Of a stretch of 64,000 nucleotides of DNA, positions 35,844-44,680 are shown in pieces (the first letter of the stretch is position 1; the number at the start of each line of letters is the position of its first letter). This DNA is from CAVSUZ01 sp963791885 (GTDB taxonomy: Bacteria; Pseudomonadota; Alphaproteobacteria; Acetobacterales; Acetobacteraceae). The notes below the pieces were generated by a model that was given only the letters and a program-made list of their open reading frames with translations, was not told where the DNA came from and did not search any database. The DNA is taken from the NCBI GenBank assembly GCA_963791885.1, contig CAWBUL010000006.1:2728001-2792000 (forward strand), written 5' to 3'. The translations under genes were made by a program, and so were the position numbers.

Positions 35844-37434
35844 CCACCGGCGGGGTCGGCGCCTCCCGAAGCAGCATCACCAGCCCAAGCATTACGATGG
35901 CGGTGATGGATACGATCGTAAACCCATCGATATAGGACAATACGCTGGCCTGGTTGCGCACGGCCTGGGCCAGCAGGGACATCGCTCGAGCCGATGCCGC
36001 CGCCGGCCCGTCGGAACGTGCAAGGACGTCGCCGGTGTATTCCGAAAGGCGTTCCTGCGTCAGATAGCCGGCCGGCCCGACGTGCTGCCCTAACAGGTTC
36101 GACTGCACCTGCTCCCGTACGCGCACATAAGTTTGCATGAACGCATTGCCCAGCTCGCCGCCAAACAAGCGACCGGTCTGCAGCACCGCACCAAACGTCA
36201 GGGCGTCGGCGGGCTGCAGATGGCGAACGGCGAACAGCACCACGGAGATCAAAGCAGCGGATTGCCCGAACGCCTGCAGAATCTGCGAGGGCAGAAAATC
36301 GCCGGTCGCCCATTCAGCCGTGAGGTTCGACGCCATCAAGCACGCAATACCCACCGCGGTCACCCCGAGGGCCAGAACGTAGCGCGGATCGATATATTGA
36401 AGCATCCAGGCGATAAGCGGCGCGAGAATGAACTGGGGGACGGCGATCCAGAGCAGGACATCGCCGACCTGCAGCGAGCGGAAATTCTGCAATGTCGTTA
36501 AATATTGGGGAATGAGATAACTCGTGGATAGAATGATGAAGCGGTACATGACGATAATCATCACCATGAGCGCGATGTTTCGCCGCAGCAGGAAGCTCAG
36601 GTTGATCCAGGGATGCTCGGCCGTGAGCTCCTGCACGATGAAGGCGAGGATAAGCAGACCGCCGCAGACCAGCAGCCCACTCACCACGCCGGAATTGAGC
36701 CAGTCCAGCCGGTTCCCCTGATCCAGCGCGGCGTAGAGGACCGAAAATCCGCTTGAGGCGAAGAACATCCCCCAGAAATCGGCGTTGCGCAGCCCGTCGC
36801 GATTGATCGGCGGACGCGGCATACCGAAATAAATGCAGACGACCATCGGTACGGCAAGGATCGTGCCCTGCCAGAAGATCCAATGCCAGTTCTGGTTGTC
36901 GAGATACCATCCTTCCAGCGAGGCTGGGATGTTCAGCGACAACTCGAGACTGAGTCCGTACGCCGCGATCCCATACGGCCAGAGCGTCGGGGGCAGACTT
37001 TGCAGTACGAACCCGATCGTCAGCGGGATGAATGTGCCAGAGGAAAGTCCGCCGATCGCTTGGCCGATGAGCAAGGCGGGCAGTCCCGGCGCGTACGGAA
37101 TCAGCGCGGAGGTAAGAGCAAACACTGCGGCGGACACCATCAGGACCCGCCGCACGCCGAACACCAGACCGAGCCAGGCGGAGACGGGACCGATAGCCAT
37201 CTGTCCGACCGTCGCCGCAGTGGTGATCCACGCGCCCTCATCGAAGCCGGCGTGCACCGCGCCGCGCAGATCAGCGAGTCCGAACGTCGTGATCCGGCCG
37301 TAAAGCGTGGAAATCAACGCCCCCAGCAGAACCGCCGCGATCCCCACGAAGGGACGTATGCTTCGCGGAGGCGCCGGCGCGTCGTGATGGGCGGCTGGCG
37401 CGAGCCGCGCTGACGGTGCAACAGTCGCGCTCAT
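35830..37434 (-). CDS. DHA2-family MFS multidrug efflux transporter (EmrB-like)
   Basis: The 534-residue protein has about 14 predicted membrane helices. ITTFGLADLRGAVHAGFDEGAWI at the start and SSGTFIPLTIGFVLQSLPP fit DHA2 drug/proton antiporters. It overlaps the HlyD-type gene by four bases and would form an EmrAB-like export pump with it. The 3' end overlaps moaC by 14 bases on the other strand. Confidence 0.88.
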   Translation of the reverse strand: MSATVAPSARLAPAAHHDAPAPPRSIRPFVGIAAVLLGALISTLYGRITTFGLADLRGAVHAGFDEGAWITTAATVGQMAIGPVSAWLGLVFGVRRVLMVSAAVFALTSALIPYAPGLPALLIGQAIGGLSSGTFIPLTIGFVLQSLPPTLWPYGIAAYGLSLELSLNIPASLEGWYLDNQNWHWIFWQGTILAVPMVVCIYFGMPRPPINRDGLRNADFWGMFFASSGFSVLYAALDQGNRLDWLNSGVVSGLLVCGGLLILAFIVQELTAEHPWINLSFLLRRNIALMVMIIVMYRFIILSTSYLIPQYLTTLQNFRSLQVGDVLLWIAVPQFILAPLIAWMLQYIDPRYVLALGVTAVGIACLMASNLTAEWATGDFLPSQILQAFGQSAALISVVLFAVRHLQPADALTFGAVLQTGRLFGGELGNAFMQTYVRVREQVQSNLLGQHVGPAGYLTQERLSEYTGDVLARSDGPAAASARAMSLLAQAVRNQASVLSYIDGFTIVSITAIVMLGLVMLLREAPTPPVVTRR

Positions 37435-38582
37435 CGCGTGGTGCTGATCGGCTGCTTGTCGGTGTGGATCGTGGTTTCGACTGACATGCCGGGACGCAGC
37501 CGTTCACCCAATCCGCCATCGTCATCCAGCACGATCTTCACAGGTACGCGCTGAACGACCTTGGTGAAGTTGCCGGTCGCGTTGTCCGGCGGCAGAAGCG
37601 CAAATTCCGACCCGGTGCCGGGCGACCATGAATCGACATGGCCGTGCAGCACCACGCCGGGGAACGTATCCACCGTGACGTCAGCGGGCTGCCCGATCTT
37701 GAGGTGAGTGAGCGCCGTTTCCTTGTAATCAGAGATAACGTAAATCCGGTTCAGCGGCATGACCGCGATCACTTGCGATCCAACCCCCACATACTGGCCG
37801 GGATATACCCGCCGCTGACTGACCATCCCATCGGTCGGCGCGGCGATTCGCGTGTAGCCGAGATTGATTGCGGCGAGGTCGCGTGCGGCTTGCGCGGCCT
37901 TGAGGTTGGCGTCCAGCCCGGCTTCCTGCGATTGCTGAACCGCGAGTTGGCGTCGCGCCGCCTCAACCGATGCGACCGCCTGCAGAACCTGCGCCTGCGA
38001 CAGCTTCCACGCGGCGTCCGCCTGCTCCACCGCCTGCTCCGTCCCAACCACCTTTGTGGCAAGCAGCTTCCGCTGGCGCTCAGACTCCAGGTGGTCACGC
38101 CATTCAGTCGCCTGACTTCCCGCCACCTGCGCTTCCGCCGCCGCGATGTTCGCCAGTTGAAGCTGCTCCTGTGCCTTGAGGTTGACGATCGCCGCCTGCG
38201 CCGCCAGGACATTCGCATTCGCCTGGGCAAGTTGAGCCTGGAAGGGCGCCGGATCGATTTCCACCAGCAGATCACCGGCGTGAACCTGCTGGAAGTCATC
38301 GACCAGCACGCGGGAGATTCGGCCTGTGACTTGGGCGGACAGGGGCGTAAGGTCGGCCTGCAGCGACGCGTCGTCAGTCCATTGTGGCCCGCTCGCCCCT
38401 ACCCACTCATTCCAATCAACGATGATCGCAGTAGCCAGCCCCGCCGCAAGCAGGACTGCGAGAAGCCGGGGTAGGTGCCGGAGAACGGATGCGCCAAATT
38501 TGCCGGCGGGCACCGCGCGCTGCGCCGGTTCAAGGCTCGAAACCGCCTCGTTCGTGTGTAGGTCCGGCGTGTTCGCGTCCAA
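37431..38582 (-). CDS. HlyD/EmrA-family membrane fusion protein
   Basis: The 383-residue protein has one N-terminal membrane segment (LLAVLLAAGLATAIIVD), a beta-lipoyl half (VTGRISRVLVDDFQQVHAGDLLVEIDP), a long coiled coil rich in Ala, Gln and Glu, the second lipoyl half (IAAPTDGMVSQRRVYPGQYV) and a beta barrel. It links the inner-membrane pump to an outer-membrane channel. TTG is the likely start, with GGAGG six bases upstream; a nearby ATG is out of frame. Confidence 0.88.
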   Translation of the reverse strand: MDANTPDLHTNEAVSSLEPAQRAVPAGKFGASVLRHLPRLLAVLLAAGLATAIIVDWNEWVGASGPQWTDDASLQADLTPLSAQVTGRISRVLVDDFQQVHAGDLLVEIDPAPFQAQLAQANANVLAAQAAIVNLKAQEQLQLANIAAAEAQVAGSQATEWRDHLESERQRKLLATKVVGTEQAVEQADAAWKLSQAQVLQAVASVEAARRQLAVQQSQEAGLDANLKAAQAARDLAAINLGYTRIAAPTDGMVSQRRVYPGQYVGVGSQVIAVMPLNRIYVISDYKETALTHLKIGQPADVTVDTFPGVVLHGHVDSWSPGTGSEFALLPPDNATGNFTKVVQRVPVKIVLDDDGGLGERLRPGMSVETTIHTDKQPISTTR

Positions 38583-38710
38583 CCATAACCTCCGGACATA
38601 GGGGACGCAGGATGCTAGAGGCGACCTTCAGCCTTGCCTCCGCAACGGTCAATCGGCCTCCTTCCTCCTCGATGCTGGACAGGCCTGCCAAAACCTTGTC
38701 CGTTAGGGCC

Positions 38711-39679
38711 ATGTATCTGGGCACCCAAGTCGCCGTGCGCGACGATACCGACCTTCGGATGTGGGCGCAGCTTGGCGTCACCCATGTCTGTGCGGACCCG
38801 CCGGGAAGCCCCCATGACTGGACCGAGGAGGTGCTGGCAGGGCACAAAGCGCATATCGAGAGCTTCGGGCTGACGCTCGACATGGTACAGTTGCCCCTGT
38901 CGTCGCGTCCGATTGAGCAATCGCAGAGCCCAGCGATTCTGCTCGCGCAGGAGCCGGACCGCCAGCGCCAGCTCGATTCCGTCTGCAAGCTGATCGAGCG
39001 CCTTGCCACGGTCGGCATACCCGCAGCCAAATATAACCTGAATATCATCGGGATTCCCCGCACGCCGCCGGAGGAAGGGCGCGGCGGCTCGCGCAATGCG
39101 GCGTTCCGCTGGGACAAGACGGATCAGAAAGCCGCTCCGGGCGCCGCAGGCGTTCTGTCAGAACAAGAGAACTGGGCACGCATCGAGCATTTCCTGCGCG
39201 CCGTCGTTCCAGTTGCAACGTCCTCCAAAGTGCGTCTGGCGTGCCATCCGCACGACCCTTATACGCCTCGCGGATACAAAGGTGTTACCCGGGTCCTTGG
39301 CACGGTGGAGGGGCTGAAACGCTTCGTGCAAACCGAAGAAAGTCCCTACCATGGTCTGAATTTCTGTCAGGGGACAGTCGGGGAAATGCTCGACAATCCG
39401 CGCACCGAGATCGCGGACGTCATCCGCTGGTTCGGCGAGCGCGGGAAAATATTCAACGTTCATTTCCGCAACATCCGAGGCCGCAAGCTGGACTTCATGG
39501 AAGTGTTCCCGGACGAGGGTACGATGGATATGGCGGCCGCTCTCCGGGTTTATCGGGAGGTCGGATATCAGTACATGCTAATGCCGGACCACGTACCGCA
39601 TATCGACGCACGCGATCCCTCCGGCACGGCCTTTGCATTCTGCTACGGTTATATCCGCGGATTGCTCGACGCAATCTGA
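38711..39679 (+). CDS. UxuA/mannonate-dehydratase-like TIM-barrel protein
   Basis: The 322-residue protein has ADPPGSPHDWT, KYNLNIIGIPRTPPEEGRG, RLACHPHDPYTP, LNFCQGTVGEM and VHFRNIRGRKLDFMEVF, which fit the xylose-isomerase-like UxuA family (metal-binding His, Cys and Asp residues kept). Such enzymes dehydrate D-mannonate, but several relatives act on other sugar acids. An in-frame ATG at 38612 would add 33 residues without clear homology. Confidence 0.78.
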   Translation: MYLGTQVAVRDDTDLRMWAQLGVTHVCADPPGSPHDWTEEVLAGHKAHIESFGLTLDMVQLPLSSRPIEQSQSPAILLAQEPDRQRQLDSVCKLIERLATVGIPAAKYNLNIIGIPRTPPEEGRGGSRNAAFRWDKTDQKAAPGAAGVLSEQENWARIEHFLRAVVPVATSSKVRLACHPHDPYTPRGYKGVTRVLGTVEGLKRFVQTEESPYHGLNFCQGTVGEMLDNPRTEIADVIRWFGERGKIFNVHFRNIRGRKLDFMEVFPDEGTMDMAAALRVYREVGYQYMLMPDHVPHIDARDPSGTAFAFCYGYIRGLLDAI

Positions 39680-39786
39680 GCACGGTTACCCCCATCACTC
39701 GACTATAATGATTGCCCGGCCGGTGGCGTTCGTGTATCGCACGCACCGCCCTTACGCGTATCATTTCGAAATCGGTTCGCTATCGT

Positions 39787-40509
39787 ATGATTGATCGGCT
39801 GCTCTATCGCCTTGATCCTGCTTATCGCATGCGCACGCGCCCCGCCAAACGGTGGCTGCCTGACGTCCTCGCATCCCTGGAAATTGACGAGCTGTTAAAG
39901 ATTCGAGCCGGATCCCGCGGGAAGATCGACAACCTGCACTACCTCAAATACTTCAATGTGGAAGGATATGTGCGGGAGCATCTGCAGCGCGCGATCTTCC
40001 TGGGGATGCAGAACGCCCAGAACGACGTGCTCGATATCGGCACCGGTTTTGGATACTTCCCGTATATCTGCATGTTTTTTAACAATCGAGCGAAGGCGAC
40101 GGACCTGCCGGGCCTTCCGCTATTCGACGAAGTAACCAGTTTTCTCGGTGTAGACAAAATTCACCATCGCATCGAGCCCTTCCAGCCGCTTCCTGATTTC
40201 GGCGTTAAATTCCACGTCATCAACGCCGCGCGGGTCGCTTTCGCGTGGAAATCGAACCTGACGGATCGCTGGGGACCCGAGGAGTGGGATTATTTCCTGA
40301 CAGACGTCGTCACCAACCAGCTTCGTCCGGGCGGCCGGATGTTTCTCGACTTGAATTACCACGCGGAACACGGGGGCTTTCTATCGCCCGGAGTGGATCC
40401 GGTCATTCGTAAGCACAACGGGCAGCGTCGCTGGGGTCGCATTATCGTGCGCAAACCACCAGCGGTTGCTTCCGTAAAAGAACCTTCACCAGCTGCGGCG
40501 GTTGCCTGA
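39787..40509 (+). CDS. SAM-dependent methyltransferase
   Basis: The 240-residue protein has a class I SAM-binding motif (VLDIGTGFGYFPYICMFF) and a later LRPGGRMFLDLNYH strand. The N terminus is Arg-rich, and no membrane segment or signal is visible. No neighbour defines the substrate. The start at 39787 lacks a clear ribosome site. Confidence 0.65.
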   Translation: MIDRLLYRLDPAYRMRTRPAKRWLPDVLASLEIDELLKIRAGSRGKIDNLHYLKYFNVEGYVREHLQRAIFLGMQNAQNDVLDIGTGFGYFPYICMFFNNRAKATDLPGLPLFDEVTSFLGVDKIHHRIEPFQPLPDFGVKFHVINAARVAFAWKSNLTDRWGPEEWDYFLTDVVTNQLRPGGRMFLDLNYHAEHGGFLSPGVDPVIRKHNGQRRWGRIIVRKPPAVASVKEPSPAAAVA

Positions 40510-40513
40510 TCAA

Positions 40514-41311
40514 TCACCCAGCCGTCCACTCCGACTGAGTATGCAGAAGCCGGAGTCCCGCACGCTCCATGTTTCGGTAGCTGGTTGAAGCAAAATCGGC
40601 TTGGCTGCACAGCAACTCTGCACCCAGCCGATCTGCCTCATTTTGGCGATGCACCAGCAGCGCAGAGTGCAGGCCGAGATCTCGATAATCCGGATGGACG
40701 CATGCATCAGCCAGGTAGGCGACGCCTTGATGCAAATATAAAATGGCCGTCGCGGCAGGCTTCCCATCGCTCTCGGCCAGGTAGAGGTGCCAACCGGGGA
40801 GACCGAGCCAGCCGCGCATATTGGCTTTGGCGCCTTCGCGGATAGCGAGCGGAAATCCCCAGCCCGCGAGATAAATAGTAAGGAACGCCTCCATCGCCTG
40901 CGCTGTCTCGACGGGCCGAATGACGGCGTCCGGTGCAGGCCTTGGTGTGATCTCCCCGAACAACGTCGAATGGAAGGCAGTCTGCCGGAAGCCGGCCTGA
41001 GCCAACATGGTGGCCAGAGCAGTATCCAGGCTCCCCGGCCTGATCTCGATGCGGGGCGAGACACCCCGTTCCGCGTACCAGGCGACGATTGCGGGGAGAA
41101 GAGACGCCTCCGCCGGGCTCATTCCCACCAGGCGGTTGAACCGCGGCGGTGGCAGCCCTGAGGCGACCAGCGCGGTCGAGTGTCCGAAGTCCTGGATGGC
41201 AATCCCGAAAGGATTGCCCTTCCGCTGCGCGATCACCTCCATTCGCTGCATGGTGTAAGCGAGGTCTGCCCGCATAGCCCGCTCGACGAGGGTCTTTGTC
41301 GTCACCAGCAT
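40514..41311 (-). CDS. GNAT-family N-acetyltransferase
   Basis: The 265-residue protein has a C-terminal GNAT core: LYLAESDGKPAATAILYLHQGVAYLADACVHPDYRDLGLHSALL, in which RDLGLH stands where the acetyl-CoA loop (R/QxxGxG/A) is expected. The N-terminal half is of unknown function. The start at 41311 follows GGAAAG. It lies downstream of the liv genes on the same strand and may be co-transcribed. Confidence 0.65.
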   Translation of the reverse strand: MLVTTKTLVERAMRADLAYTMQRMEVIAQRKGNPFGIAIQDFGHSTALVASGLPPPRFNRLVGMSPAEASLLPAIVAWYAERGVSPRIEIRPGSLDTALATMLAQAGFRQTAFHSTLFGEITPRPAPDAVIRPVETAQAMEAFLTIYLAGWGFPLAIREGAKANMRGWLGLPGWHLYLAESDGKPAATAILYLHQGVAYLADACVHPDYRDLGLHSALLVHRQNEADRLGAELLCSQADFASTSYRNMERAGLRLLHTQSEWTAG

Positions 41312-41367
41312 CGGCAATATCTTTCCACGACACTCGGGACCTGGCATTCGCCGACCCTAAACGAGCA

Positions 41368-42114
41368 CTACGCCTCCTCACCCAGATACGCAGCGCGAAC
41401 ACCGGGATCCGAGCGAATCTCCTCCGGGCTGCCGGTCGCGATCTCTCGCCCGGCAACCAGCACGCTGATTCGGTCAGCCAGTGCGAACACGGCATCCATA
41501 TCGTGTTCCACCAGCAGCACGCTGATCCTGCCCCGCAGGCCGGCAATCAACGCGACCATGGCGGTCAATTCAGACGCACCAAGGCCAGCCATCGGCTCGT
41601 CCAGCAGCAGCACGGATGGTTCGCACGCCAGCGCCATCCCAAGCTCCAACTGACGCTGCTCGCCGTGCGACAGGTCCTCCGCGCGGATATCCGCGCGCTC
41701 CTCCAACCCGATCCGCCCCAGCAGCTGCTCGGCCGCCTGCCCCAGCCGCGGATCGCGCGATGCATCGCGCCAGAAGCGGAAACTGTGACCGCTCTGCACC
41801 TGTGTCGCCAACGCCAGGTTCTGCCGCGCGGTGAACGCCGGCAGCACCGACGTAATCTGGTACGACCGGATCAGACCGCGCCGCACCCGGGCCGCAACCG
41901 AAAGTCCTGTCACGTTGGCCCCATGAAGCAGCACCCGCCCCGCATCAGGCCGCAACTCCCCGGCAAGCAGCGCAATGGCAGTGCTTTTCCCCGCCCCGTT
42001 CGGCCCGATCAGCGCATGGATCTCCCCCTGCGAGACCGTCAACGCCAGCTCATCCGTCGCAACCACCCCGCCGAACCGCTTCATCAAACCCGAGCATTGC
42101 AAGGCCGCAGTCAC
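41368..42114 (-). CDS. livG: LivG-type branched-chain amino acid ABC ATPase
   Basis: The 248-residue ATPase has Walker A GPNGAGKST, the signature LSHGEQRQLELGMALA, Walker B VLLLDEPMAGLG and EHDMDAVFALADR. The GTG start overlaps the livM stop. It is fused in expression to livH, livM and a 3-hydroxyanthranilate dioxygenase. LivF, the usual second ATPase, is not downstream. Confidence 0.9.
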   Translation of the reverse strand: MTAALQCSGLMKRFGGVVATDELALTVSQGEIHALIGPNGAGKSTAIALLAGELRPDAGRVLLHGANVTGLSVAARVRRGLIRSYQITSVLPAFTARQNLALATQVQSGHSFRFWRDASRDPRLGQAAEQLLGRIGLEERADIRAEDLSHGEQRQLELGMALACEPSVLLLDEPMAGLGASELTAMVALIAGLRGRISVLLVEHDMDAVFALADRISVLVAGREIATGSPEEIRSDPGVRAAYLGEEA

Positions 42115-43076
42115 GGCCTCGCGCGCGCCGGCCGCAACCGGCCCCGGCCCAACACGCCCCACAGCCCGCCCCGCGCAAACAGGATGATGGCGACCAGGAA
42201 CGGGCCGAGCAGGATCATCCAATGCTCGGTCCATTGTGCGAGATATTGCTGCAGCACGACCAGTACCGCCGCGCCCAATACCGGACCATACAGCGTGCCC
42301 GCGCCTCCCAGCACCACCATCGCCGTCAAGTCACCCGACGTCGTCCAGTGCAGCATATCGGGGCTGACGAAGCGCAGAAGATTCGCGTTCAGCGCACCCG
42401 CCAGTCCGGCTCCGGCCGCTGCAACAACAAACGCCGCCAGCCGATAGGCATCCACGTGCAGCCCAAGCGCCGCCATCCGCCTTGTATTCTGCCGGATCCC
42501 CTGCACGGCGAAACCGAAGCGCGAACGCATCATGCGCCGGCAAAGCAGAACAAATGCAACCAACAGCACGAGACAGACGTAATAGAACGTCATATCAGCG
42601 CGCATATTCAAACCGGGCACCGCGTTCCGAAAACGAAACCCCAGCCCGTCATTCCCGCCGAACGTCTCGACGGATTGGAAGAAGAAATAGACCATCTCCG
42701 CGAACGCGAGCGTGATCATGATGAAGTGCACGCCCGTGGTGCGCACTGCCATAACGCCGATCAACGCTCCCAACACGGCACACGCCAGCACAGCGATCGG
42801 CCACGCCACCAGCGCCTGCTGCCCACCCGGCACCAGGTCCCAGTTGGCAAGGATAGCGACCACATAGCCGCCGAACCCAAAGAACGCCGCGTGCCCGAAC
42901 GATGGCAGGCCGGCATATCCGATCAGCAGGTCCAGGCTGACAGCGGCGATCGCATAGATCACCACCTGCGTGCCCAACGTCACCAGATCCGGCATTGCGG
43001 CCGCCCGCGCCACCGCTGGCAGGACCGCAAGCAGCACCAGTCCGGCCCACGCGAGCCGGCCGTTGCGCTCACCCAT
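42111..43076 (-). CDS. livM: LivM-type branched-chain amino acid ABC permease
   Basis: The 321-residue permease has LIGYAGLPSFGHAAFFGFGGYV, GVHFIMITLAFAEMVYFF and GAAGAGLAGALNAN-like segments, with about nine membrane helices, as in LivM. It overlaps both neighbours. The imported compound may be an aromatic acid or tryptophan breakdown product, given the adjacent dioxygenase; this is inference. Confidence 0.9.
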   Translation of the reverse strand: MGERNGRLAWAGLVLLAVLPAVARAAAMPDLVTLGTQVVIYAIAAVSLDLLIGYAGLPSFGHAAFFGFGGYVVAILANWDLVPGGQQALVAWPIAVLACAVLGALIGVMAVRTTGVHFIMITLAFAEMVYFFFQSVETFGGNDGLGFRFRNAVPGLNMRADMTFYYVCLVLLVAFVLLCRRMMRSRFGFAVQGIRQNTRRMAALGLHVDAYRLAAFVVAAAGAGLAGALNANLLRFVSPDMLHWTTSGDLTAMVVLGGAGTLYGPVLGAAVLVVLQQYLAQWTEHWMILLGPFLVAIILFARGGLWGVLGRGRLRPARARP

Positions 43077-43983
43077 TCGCCGGGAACAGACCGCGCGGAC
43101 GAATCAGCAGAACCACCGCCATCAGCAGGAACACCGCCATCGACGACAACCCGGCCCCGATCATGTCAGCATTCAGCGGCGTGGTGACCAACTGCAGCAG
43201 CGCCGGAAGAAACGCCCGCGCCAACGTATCCACCATCCCCACCAAGATCGCGCCGAAGAACGCGCCGCGGATCGAGCCGATCCCGCCGATCACAATCACC
43301 ACGAACGTGATGATCAGGATGCGGTCCCCCATGCCGACCTCGACCGACAGCAGAGGCCCCGTCATCGCGCCCGCCAGACCCGCCAGCGCCGCCCCCAACC
43401 CGAACACGGCCGTATACAACAACCCGATCCGCACCCCCAGCGCGCGCACCATATCCCGATGAGTCGCGCCGGCCCGCACCAGCATGCCCAGCCGCGTGCA
43501 GTTAATCAGCCAGTACATCCCGGCCGCAACCGCGATCCCGCAGCCGATCAGCACCAGCCGATACACGGGATAATGCAGTCCCGGCGCGAGCGTCACAGCA
43601 CCCGACAACGCCCGAGGAATCTGCGCCAGCAACGGCTGGCGGCCGAAGATCATCGCCGCCGCCTCGTTGAAGAATAGGATCAGCCCGAACGTCGCCAGCA
43701 CCTGATCCAGATGATCCCGCGCGTACAACCGCTTCAGCAGCGTGGTCTCGCACACGACGCCAACCACGCCCGCCGCCGCGATGCCGGCGAGGATCGCCAG
43801 CACGAACGAATGCGTGTGATCGCCGACCCACGCCGCGGCATACGCCCCCACCATGTAGAACGAGCCATGCGCGAGATTGACCAGCCCCATGATCCCGAAG
43901 ATCAGCGTCAGCCCCGCCGCCAGCAAAAACAGCATCACCCCGAACTGCAGCCCATTCAGCCCCTGCTCCAGCACCAGGGTCAT
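43069..43983 (-). CDS. livH: LivH-type branched-chain amino acid ABC permease
   Basis: The 304-residue permease has QFGVMLFLLAAGLTLIFGIMGLVNLAHG, DHLDQVLATFGLILFFNEAA and GRGFFxxxL-equivalent VIVIGGIGSIRGAFFGA, as in LivH. The ATG overlaps the stop of the upstream dioxygenase gene (ATGA), a direct translational link between catabolic enzyme and importer. Confidence 0.9.
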   Translation of the reverse strand: MTLVLEQGLNGLQFGVMLFLLAAGLTLIFGIMGLVNLAHGSFYMVGAYAAAWVGDHTHSFVLAILAGIAAAGVVGVVCETTLLKRLYARDHLDQVLATFGLILFFNEAAAMIFGRQPLLAQIPRALSGAVTLAPGLHYPVYRLVLIGCGIAVAAGMYWLINCTRLGMLVRAGATHRDMVRALGVRIGLLYTAVFGLGAALAGLAGAMTGPLLSVEVGMGDRILIITFVVIVIGGIGSIRGAFFGAILVGMVDTLARAFLPALLQLVTTPLNADMIGAGLSSMAVFLLMAVVLLIRPRGLFPANG

Positions 43984-44531
43984 GCGGGCGCCAGGTTCAC
44001 CCACCCCGCCGGCGGCTCCTTACCCGGATGCACGGCACCGCACTGCTTGCAGGTCCGCGCCGCCGTATCGGCGTAAAACGCCGCAAACAGAGGCGGCAGG
44101 TCGGTCACGATATTCTTCACCCCAACCTCCACTCGGTGCAGCCGGTTGCCGCAGCCGAAGCAGTACCATTCGAAACCATCCTGCTCCTCGCTCCGCCGCG
44201 CGCCCTCCACGACCAGCCCGACCGAGCCAGGCACCGGCCGCTGCGGCGAGTGACGGACATGCGGCGGAAGCAAAAACACATCCCCCTCCCGAATGGGAAT
44301 GTCGCGAATTTCGCCGTTCTCGATCACCTTCAGCACCATGTCGCCGCGCAACTGGTAGAAAAACTCCTCCTCCGGATCATCGTGGAAATCCACCCGCTGG
44401 TTCGGCCCACCGACGACCATCACCACCATCCCGGCCTTTTCGAACACCAGCTTGTTGCCGACCGGTGGTTTCAGCAGATGAGCATGCTCGTCGATCCACT
44501 TGCCGAAGTTGAACGGGCGCGGAAGCGGCAT
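43980..44531 (-). CDS. nbaC: 3-hydroxyanthranilate 3,4-dioxygenase
   Basis: The 183-residue cupin has iron ligands His-50, Glu-56 and His-94 (VDFHDDPEEEFF, PPHVRHSPQRP), and a rubredoxin-like site Cys-124, Cys-127, Cys-161 and Cys-164 (CFGC, CKQC). All are one residue below the numbers I recall for the Cupriavidus enzyme. It opens the ring of 3-hydroxyanthranilate to 2-amino-3-carboxymuconate semialdehyde, in tryptophan/kynurenine or nitrobenzoate breakdown or NAD synthesis. It leads the liv genes. The 149 bases upstream hold no gene. Confidence 0.93.
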   Translation of the reverse strand: MPLPRPFNFGKWIDEHAHLLKPPVGNKLVFEKAGMVVMVVGGPNQRVDFHDDPEEEFFYQLRGDMVLKVIENGEIRDIPIREGDVFLLPPHVRHSPQRPVPGSVGLVVEGARRSEEQDGFEWYCFGCGNRLHRVEVGVKNIVTDLPPLFAAFYADTAARTCKQCGAVHPGKEPPAGWVNLAPA

Positions 44532-44680
44532 CGCTGATTATCCTTCTGGTGCGCGTGGCGTGAGTCGTATCACAGTGCGTCTTATGTCAGGAGGGCGCGA
44601 AGCCCCCGACGCGGCAATCGCGTGGTCCGGGCGCACGAAACGCGCGACGGCTGGATCGAACATCTCCGCCGGTGGCTGTG

